From: Streptomyces luteolus
Lineage (GTDB): Bacteria; Actinomycetota; Actinomycetes; Streptomycetales; Streptomycetaceae
Length of the DNA stretch: 64,000 nucleotides
Assembly: GCF_029968015.1 (NCBI RefSeq)
Contig: NZ_JASCIS010000032.1
Span: forward strand, 1 to 64,000
Direction: 5' to 3'
Part shown: one piece after another, positions 59,032 through 64,000 of the stretch
How positions within the stretch are numbered: the first letter of the stretch is position 1
Layout of the letters: each line of letters starts with the position of its first letter
The notes under the pieces: generated by a model
Told to the model about the DNA's origin: nothing
Database searches by the model: none
Seen by the model: the letters and a program-made list of their open reading frames with translations, nothing else
Position numbers and translations under genes: made by a program

Positions 59032-59724
59032 CTACCGCTTGGCCACGAAGACATGCGAGGCGATCTCCGCCTCCAGCTCGGCGGCCTCGCCGCTGCTGCC
59101 CACCAGGACACCGCCCGGCGACTGCGTCACGCTCACCACGGCGCCCGGCTGCACGCCGGCCCGCCGCAGCGTGTACATCAACTGCGCGTCCGTCTGGATC
59201 GGCTCCCCGATGCGGCGCACGACGACCGTCTTGCCGTCGCCCGCCGCGTCCAGGTCGGCCAGGCTGACCATTCCCTCGTCCAGGAACGGGTCGGCCTCGG
59301 CCTTCTCGCCCAGCTCCTCGAGACCCGGGATCGGGTTGCCGTACGGCGACTCGGTGGGGTGGCGGAGCAGTTCGAGGACGCGGCGCTCCACGGCCTCGCT
59401 CATCACGTGCTCCCAGCGGCAGGCCTCGGCGTGCACCTGCTCCCACTCCAGGCCGATCACGTCGACGAGCAGGCACTCGGCGAGCCGGTGCTTGCGCATC
59501 ACGCGGGTGGCCAGGCGGCGGCCCTCGTCGGTGAGCTCCAGATGGCGGTCGCTGGCGACGGACACCAGTCCGTCACGCTCCATGCGCGCCACCGTCTGGC
59601 TGACCGTCGGCCCGCTCTGGTCGAGCCGCTCGGCGATCCGGGCGCGCATGGGGACCACACCTTCCTCCTCGAGCTCGAGGATGGTGCGGAGATACATCTC
59701 CGTCGTATCGATCAGTCCGGACAT
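59032..59724 (-). CDS. dmdR1: Iron-dependent repressor of the DtxR family (DmdR-like)
   Basis: A 230-residue iron-responsive repressor. Metal-ligand residues line up exactly with DtxR numbering: M10 (DTTEM), C102, E105 and H106 in EACRWEHVMSEA. The winged-helix domain is at residues 5-65 (ARIAERLDQSGPTVSQTVARMERDGLV) and the SH3-like C-terminal domain is intact. It represses siderophore and iron genes when Fe(II) is present. In S. coelicolor the gene is SCO4394, dmdR1 (from memory). No iron box was found at its own promoter; a 7-bp hairpin, CTGCGGA/TCCGCAG, lies at 59757-59774 in the leader. Confidence 0.93.
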   Translation of the reverse strand: MSGLIDTTEMYLRTILELEEEGVVPMRARIAERLDQSGPTVSQTVARMERDGLVSVASDRHLELTDEGRRLATRVMRKHRLAECLLVDVIGLEWEQVHAEACRWEHVMSEAVERRVLELLRHPTESPYGNPIPGLEELGEKAEADPFLDEGMVSLADLDAAGDGKTVVVRRIGEPIQTDAQLMYTLRRAGVQPGAVVSVTQSPGGVLVGSSGEAAELEAEIASHVFVAKR

Positions 59725-59982
59725 ACGTGCCCCTCATGCTGTGACAGAAAAGAGAGCTGCGGAGCATTCCGCAGCGTCCTGCGCTGGCCCTGCACCAATT
59801 CTGACGCATAGCGCCGACAACCGTGCCGCGCCGGGGGATCCGGCCCCCGGCGACCGCTGTCCGACCGTTGTCCACAGGCCGCCACGGCCGTATTGACAGG
59901 GCACTGGTCCAGACCGCAACGTGATCGGCGGCAGGCATCCATGCCGCCCTTGTCAGGCACTTCCCGGGAGAGGCCCTCGGCG

Positions 59983-60732
59983 ATGAACAAGCTGGCCGGA
60001 CAGTACTTCGACGCCGCGATCGGACTCCTGGAGCGGGTGCGGGACGAGGAGGGGGACGCGATCGCCGCGGCGGCCACGGCCGTCGCCGACACCGTCGAGT
60101 CCGGCGGCCGCCTCTTCGCCTTCGGCGCCGGGCACTCCTCGCTCGCCGCGCAGGACGTGGTGTACCGCGCGGGCGGCCTGGCCCTGATGAACCTGCTCGC
60201 GGTGCCCGGTGTCGTCGGTGTGGACGTCATGCCCGCCACGCTCGGCTCCGCCCTGGAGCGGGTCGACGGGCTCGCGGCCGCCGTGCTCGACACCAGCCCG
60301 GCCAAGCCCGGCGACGTCCTGGTGATCATCTCGCTCTCGGGGCGGAACGCGCTGCCGGTCGAGATGGCGATGAACGCCCGCGCGCTCGGCCTGAAGGTGA
60401 TCGGCGTGACCTCGGTGGTGTACGCGACGGAGACCCGCTCACGGCACGCGTCCGGGACCTTCCTGAAGGACCACTGCGACATCGTCCTCGACAGCAAGAT
60501 CGCGATCGGGGACGCGGAGCTGACCGCGGAGGGGGTGGCCGCGCCGTTCGGCCCTGCGTCGAGCGTGGTCACGAACGCGCTGCTGCAGGCCACGATGGCG
60601 GCCGCAGCGGGAGAGCTCGCCGCCCGCGGCTTCGACCCGCCGATGCTGCGCTCGGGCAACGTGGACGGCGGCCACGAGTGGAACGGCCGGGTCTTCGAGG
60701 AGTACGGGGACCGGATCTTCTACCGGCGCTGA
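59983..60732 (+). CDS. SIS-domain protein, UPF0309 family
   Basis: A 249-residue sugar isomerase-like protein with SIS signatures (FAFGAGHSSLAAQDVVYRAG; VLVIISLSGRNALPVEMAMNA). UPF0309 proteins are thought to bind phosphosugars; catalysis is unproven. ATG 59983 is chosen because GGGAGAGG lies about nine bases upstream, and the start of relatives (MNKLAGQYFDAA) coincides. Divergent from the iron regulator. From memory SCO4393 in S. coelicolor. Confidence 0.9.
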   Translation: MNKLAGQYFDAAIGLLERVRDEEGDAIAAAATAVADTVESGGRLFAFGAGHSSLAAQDVVYRAGGLALMNLLAVPGVVGVDVMPATLGSALERVDGLAAAVLDTSPAKPGDVLVIISLSGRNALPVEMAMNARALGLKVIGVTSVVYATETRSRHASGTFLKDHCDIVLDSKIAIGDAELTAEGVAAPFGPASSVVTNALLQATMAAAAGELAARGFDPPMLRSGNVDGGHEWNGRVFEEYGDRIFYRR

Positions 60733-60744
60733 GTCACGACTCAG

Positions 60745-60990
60745 TACTTCTGCTCGACGAGTCGGGCCAGGTCGAGGGCCGCGGATACTACTGCTCGACG
60801 AGTCGGGCCAGGTCGAGAGCCGCGGATACTACTGCTCGACGAGTCGGGCCAGGTCGAGAGCCGCGGATACTACTGCTCGACGAGTCGGGCCAGGTCGAGA
60901 GCCGCGGATACTACTGCTCGACGACTCGGGCCAGGTCGAGAGCCGCGGATACTACTGCTCGACGACTCGGGCCAGGTCGAGGGCCGCGGC
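60745..60990. repeat. Six tandem copies of a 41-bp unit derived from the 3' end of the PAS/GAF gene
   Basis: Units start at 60745, 60786, 60827, 60868, 60909 and 60950, all 41 bases apart. Each contains TACTGCTCGACGA/C, TCGGGCCAGGTCGAG and GCCGCGGA, differing by a few bases. The last copy contains the 3' end of the PAS gene on the minus strand (ending ALDLARVVEQ then stop TAG). Each upstream copy retains the stop codon and last codons, so the repeats are duplications of that 3' end placed downstream of the gene. Confidence 0.95.
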
Positions 60991-62421
60991 GACCCGGGCC
61001 GCGACGCTCTCCGCGTACCCGGCGTCGCCGCGCTCGAACGGGGTGCGGCTGGCCGAGCGCAGGAAGGTGACCACGCCGAGCGTCACGCCCCGGCTGCGCA
61101 GCACCGCGCACAGGGCGTGCACCGAGCCCTCGGGCCACTGCCGGGCGCGCGCCCAGTCCTCGGGCGGGGCCGCGCCCGCGCTCGCCCGCACCGATCCCGC
61201 ACGGGCCGCGCACTGCAGCGCCGGATGCCCCTCCGCGTACCGCACCGGAAGCCAGGACCGGTCGCCCGGCAGCACGGGCCCCGGGGTCTCGGCGGGCGTG
61301 GCGGCGGCCCGGACCAGCCGCGGCGGGTCGATGTGTCCGGCCGGGTCGAGTACGTCGACCAGGGCGTGGTCGGCGAATCCGGCGAGCGCGAAGTCCAGGT
61401 GGACGCCGACCGCCTCCATCGGGTCCTCGCACTCGCCCGCGGCCCGTGCGGCGCGCTGGAGTTGATTGCCGCGGAAGCGCAGCTGGGCCGCCTCCTGCTC
61501 GGCGAGCCTGGACTCGGTGACGTCCTGGAACAGCCAGCCCACGCCCAGCGGAACGGGTTCCTCCGCGAGCGGCGAGGCGAGCCGCAGGAAGCCGCTGCGC
61601 CAACAGCGCCGCTCCCCGACGGCACCTCCGGTGCCTCCTGCGCCCCCGTCACCCCCCGCGCCCTCGGCACCCCCCGCGCTCTCGCCGCCCCGCACCGACA
61701 CCCACAGCTCGGCGGGCGCGGGCGGCGCGCCTTCGGCGAGTACGTGCGTGAGGACGCTCTCCAGCTCCTCGACGCCCCGGGTGAGGAGCTCGCCGAGGGG
61801 GCGGCCGAGGAGGGCGGTGCGGTTGGTGCCGAGGAGGCGGGCCGCGTGCGCGTTGACGACGGCGGGGCGCAGGTCGGCGTCGATCAGGACGACGCCCCAG
61901 GAGGCGTCCTCGAAGAGCGCCTCGCTGAGGGCGATGGAGCGTTCCAGGTCGATCTGGGTGTGCACCTCGCTGAACGCGCAGTACACCCCGGCGGGCTTGC
62001 CGTCCGGGCCGCGCACGGCGGCGGACTGGGTCCGCACGAGCACCCGGCGGCCGTCCTTGGTGACCAGCGCGAACTCGTGGACCTGGCGGCCGGGCGCGGA
62101 CATCGCGGAGAGCAGCCGCTGCTCGACCTCGGCCGCGTCGGCGCTGCGTACGGCCCAGCCGGCGAATCCGTTGCGCCCGACGGCCTCGTCGGAGGTCCAG
62201 CCGAGGATGCGTTCGGCCTCGCGGTTCCAGTGCGTGACGACTCCGTCGGCGTCGAGGGCGCAGAGTGCGGCGTCCATGCCGTCGAGGAGTGCCGCCAGCA
62301 GGTCGTCGGAGGCGGGGCCGTCGCGCCCGGGGCGTTCCCGCCCGGGTCCGACGTCGCTGCCGCTGCCGCTGCCGCTGTCGCTGTCGGTGCCGTTGCCTGT
62401 CTTGTGCCGGGAAGCACTCAC
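60952..62421 (-). CDS. PAS/GAF-domain signalling protein
   Basis: A 489-residue protein with two PAS-like domains (LLDGMDAALCALDADGVVTH, then a second from SEALFEDASWGVVLID), a Gly/Ala-rich linker and a C-terminal GAF-like domain (AGECEDPMEAVGVHLDF; VHALCAVLRSRGVTLGVVTF). It has no histidine kinase or HTH output, so it may act through protein partners or be a sensor component. GTG start at 62421 with GGGGGTGG upstream. The N-terminus has a Ser/Asp-Gly repeat (DSDSGSGSGSD). Its 3' end has been duplicated in the repeat array. Confidence 0.82.
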   Translation of the reverse strand: MSASRHKTGNGTDSDSGSGSGSDVGPGRERPGRDGPASDDLLAALLDGMDAALCALDADGVVTHWNREAERILGWTSDEAVGRNGFAGWAVRSADAAEVEQRLLSAMSAPGRQVHEFALVTKDGRRVLVRTQSAAVRGPDGKPAGVYCAFSEVHTQIDLERSIALSEALFEDASWGVVLIDADLRPAVVNAHAARLLGTNRTALLGRPLGELLTRGVEELESVLTHVLAEGAPPAPAELWVSVRGGESAGGAEGAGGDGGAGGTGGAVGERRCWRSGFLRLASPLAEEPVPLGVGWLFQDVTESRLAEQEAAQLRFRGNQLQRAARAAGECEDPMEAVGVHLDFALAGFADHALVDVLDPAGHIDPPRLVRAAATPAETPGPVLPGDRSWLPVRYAEGHPALQCAARAGSVRASAGAAPPEDWARARQWPEGSVHALCAVLRSRGVTLGVVTFLRSASRTPFERGDAGYAESVAARVAAALDLARVVEQ

Positions 62422-62549
62422 CTGGCCACCCCCTGCAGGACGAGTGAGCCTTGCGGCATGCACCGCGCATGCAGTGCACACAGATCATTCAACTCGAAGG
62501 TGACGCAGCCCACACCAGGTTCCGGGAAAAAACGGTCCCGTTAATTCGC

Positions 62550-62578
62550 TTGAAGCGGCCGGGGCGGGTTCCTAGGCT
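62550..62578 (+). promoter_or_regulatory. Promoter: TTGAAG - 17 bases - TAGGCT
   Basis: A -35 TTGAAG (62550-62555) and -10 TAGGCT (62573-62578) with an exact 17-base spacer fit a housekeeping (HrdB-type) promoter. It points at the small ORF region 30 bases downstream. Confidence 0.7.
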
Positions 62579-62584
62579 GGAGTC

Positions 62585-62728
62585 ACTTCGGAAAGGAGGT
62601 GGTTCGGCAGATGTATGCAAACCGGACAGGAGAGGTGACTGCGGGCTAGCGGCCTGCTGTCGCACTCAGTGCGGTGCCGGACCAGCGTGCGAGTGAGCAC
62701 GCAGCCGGCCAATCCAACGCAGTCACCC
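62585..62728 (+). ncRNA. Candidate small structured transcript carrying a 12-residue ORF
   Basis: Downstream of the promoter, AAAGGAGG (62592-62599) precedes an ATG at 62611 that opens a 12-codon frame (MYANRTGEVTAG, stop at 62647). After it, CGCACT-AGTGCG and GCGTGC-GCACGC form two small perfect hairpins between 62660 and 62710. The strong Shine-Dalgarno for so short a frame suggests a translated leader or a small regulatory RNA with a peptide. No downstream gene follows on this strand before the citrate synthase 3' end. Not recognised as a known family. Confidence 0.5.
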
Positions 62729-62802
62729 GATCCGCGGGCCCGCCGGTGATGTCCGGCCGGCTTCCCGCCGCCGAGAGCGGCGGGAACCATGGCCCGCGGA
62801 TC
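62729..62802. terminator. Two-level inverted repeat between small transcript and citrate synthase
   Basis: Outer arms GATCCGCGGGCC (62729-62740) and GGCCCGCGGATC (62791-62802) match exactly, and inside them TTCCCGCCG (62762-62770) pairs with CGGCGGGAA (62778-62786). It lies 42 bases beyond the citrate synthase stop, so it likely terminates both opposing transcripts. Confidence 0.8.
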
Positions 62803-62843
62803 GTCTGCGTTCCGAAGCGTTCCGAAGCGTCCCGAGCGGCGGC

Positions 62844-63944
62844 TCAGTCCGCGATCTGCGCGTACCCCTCGATCGACTGCGGCGAGCGCGTGCCCGGTCC
62901 GACATACGTCGCCGAGGGCCGTACGAGGCGGCCGGTGCGCTTCTGCTCCAGGATGTGCGCGGACCAGCCGGCCGTGCGGGCGCAGGTGAACATCGACGTG
63001 AACATGTGCGCCGGGACCTCGGCGAAGTCCAGCATGATCGCCGCCCAGAACTCCACGTTCGTCGCGAGGACCCGGTCGGGGCGGCGGGCGTGCAGCTCCT
63101 CCAGGGCCGCCTTCTCCAGGGCCTCGGCGACCTCGAAGCGCGGCGCCTCCAGCTCCTTGGCCGTACGCCGCAGCACGCGGGCGCGCGGGTCCTCGGCGCG
63201 GTAGACGCGGTGGCCGAAGCCCATGAGGCGCTCGCCCTTGTCGAGGGCCCGCTTGACGTACGCGGTGGCGTCGCCGGTGCGCTCGATCTCCTCGATCATG
63301 CCGAGGACGCGGGACGGGGCGCCGCCGTGCAGCGGCCCCGACATGGCGCCGACCGCGCCCGAGAGCGCGGCGGCCACGTCGGCACCGGTCGAGGCGATGA
63401 CGCGGGCCGTGAACGTCGAGGCGTTCATGCCGTGCTCGGCGGCGGAGGTCCAGTAGGCGTCGACCGCCTTGACGTGCTTGGGGTCCGGCTCGCCGCGCCA
63501 GCGGATCATGAACCGCTCGACGACGCTGGACGCCTTGTCGATCTCGCTCTGCGGCACCATCGGCAGGCCCTGGCCGCGCGCCGACTGGGCGACGTACGAC
63601 AGGGCCATCACGGCGGCGCGGGCGAGGTCGTCGCGGGCCTGGGCGGCGTCGATGTCGAGCAGCGGTTTCAGGCCCCACACCGGGGCGAGCATGGCGAGCG
63701 CGGACTGCACGTCGACGCGGATGTCTCCGGAGTGCACCGGGATGGGGAACGGCTCGGCGGGCGGCAGGCCGGGGTTGAAGGCGCCGTCGACCAGGAGGCC
63801 CCACACGTTGCCGAAGGAGACGTTGCCGACGAGGTCCTCGATGTCGACGCCGCGATAGCGGAGCGCGCCGCCTTCCTTGTCCGGTTCGGCGATCTCCGTC
63901 TCGAACGCGACGACTCCTTCAAGTCCGGGTACGAAGTCGGACAT
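62844..63944 (-). CDS. Citrate synthase family protein (type II)
   Basis: A 366-residue citrate synthase joining oxaloacetate and acetyl-CoA. The catalytic residues are visible: His in AAEHGMNASTFTAR, His in GFGHRVYRAEDPR and Asp in AIMLDFAEVPAHMFT. The N-terminus (VPGLEGVVAFETEIAEPD) matches the shorter, Gram-positive type. From memory SCO4388 (a second citrate synthase of S. coelicolor). ATG at 63944. Whether it is citrate or methylcitrate synthase is not settled by sequence inspection. Confidence 0.92.
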   Translation of the reverse strand: MSDFVPGLEGVVAFETEIAEPDKEGGALRYRGVDIEDLVGNVSFGNVWGLLVDGAFNPGLPPAEPFPIPVHSGDIRVDVQSALAMLAPVWGLKPLLDIDAAQARDDLARAAVMALSYVAQSARGQGLPMVPQSEIDKASSVVERFMIRWRGEPDPKHVKAVDAYWTSAAEHGMNASTFTARVIASTGADVAAALSGAVGAMSGPLHGGAPSRVLGMIEEIERTGDATAYVKRALDKGERLMGFGHRVYRAEDPRARVLRRTAKELEAPRFEVAEALEKAALEELHARRPDRVLATNVEFWAAIMLDFAEVPAHMFTSMFTCARTAGWSAHILEQKRTGRLVRPSATYVGPGTRSPQSIEGYAQIAD

Positions 63945-64000
63945 CGGGCGGCTCCTGTGGGTCTGGGGGACTCGCGTTTGTGGGTGCGCTTCTGGGTGCG

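Noticed and set aside
58623..59111. Minus-strand frame of 162 codons between DmdR and the hydrolase
   Set aside because: It overlaps the DmdR terminator and a hairpin, lacks a ribosome-binding site and has a shadow-like composition.
59725..59982. An iron box (palindromic TTAGGTTAGGCTCACCTAA type) at the DmdR/SIS promoters
   Set aside because: No match to that palindrome in the intergenic region; only a short CTGCGGA hairpin was found.
60745..60990. The 41-bp tandem array as a CRISPR
   Set aside because: Units are directly contiguous with no spacers, and they correspond to a gene's 3' end.

Overview
The window is chromosomal DNA of a Streptomyces-type actinomycete. It is very GC-rich, GTG and TTG starts are common, start/stop overlaps (ATGA, GTGA) are frequent, and many families are typical of the genus: DUF397/XRE pairs, F420-type reductases, SCP-x thiolase with DUF35, EF-hand and STAS/anti-sigma proteins. 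The right end (sigma factor, purU, a DmdR-type iron regulator, a SIS protein, citrate synthase) recalls from memory the core region of Streptomyces coelicolor around SCO4388-SCO4410; this was not checked by alignment.

Layout. 1-3 kb: N-terminal part of a Ser/Thr kinase, a two-domain VOC protein and a TetR regulator. 3-21.5 kb: a scattered acyl-CoA catabolism locus (acyl-CoA dehydrogenase, F420-type reductase, lipid-transfer thiolase, DUF35 protein, DoxX protein, fused acyl-CoA synthetase, enoyl-CoA hydratase, flavin reductase, SDR, zinc alcohol dehydrogenase, cyclase). It is interspersed with accessory genes: a frameshifted XRE regulator with two DUF397 genes, two PIN-type toxin-antitoxin modules, two PNPOx-fold enzymes, an MFS transporter and a GlxA/AraC regulator. 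22.5-36.5 kb: a probable biosynthetic gene cluster. 37.7-42.7 kb: the catabolic theme resumes with amidohydrolase, two acyl-CoA dehydrogenases and an acyl-CoA ligase. 42.8-64 kb: mostly core genes, namely EF-hand protein, HigBA-type module, STAS protein, sigma/anti-sigma pair, purU, lipoprotein binding protein, Pro/Gln-rich membrane protein, TPR regulator, prim-pol protein, two-gene ABC exporter, hydrolase, DmdR-type regulator, SIS protein, PAS/GAF protein and citrate synthase.

Two systems stand out. First, a 15-bp palindrome close to CTGACGNNNCGTCAG occurs at least eight times. Each copy lies within about 60 bp upstream of a start codon, and each such gene belongs to the acyl-CoA catabolic set, so these dispersed transcription units look like one regulon under a single TetR-like repressor. 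Second, the 25.8-36.5 kb cluster encodes an adenylation-carrier-thioesterase enzyme (no condensation domain) with a reductase, an NTF2-fold protein, a cupin, a phosphopantetheinyl transferase and a dedicated phenylpyruvate supply (class II DAHP synthase, AroH chorismate mutase, prephenate dehydratase). That fits dimerisation of phenylpyruvate to a polyporic acid/p-terphenyl or furanone product. The cluster ends with a transposase-like protein of the IS701 type that has lost its expected catalytic residues and is translationally coupled to a VOC enzyme.

Other notable features are a family of dispersed intergenic elements with two subtypes, many short tandem repeats (several inside genes), six tandem 41-bp copies of the 3' end of a PAS/GAF gene, and a structured candidate small transcript with a 12-codon ORF beside citrate synthase. 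No tRNA, rRNA, CRISPR array or intact insertion sequence was seen.
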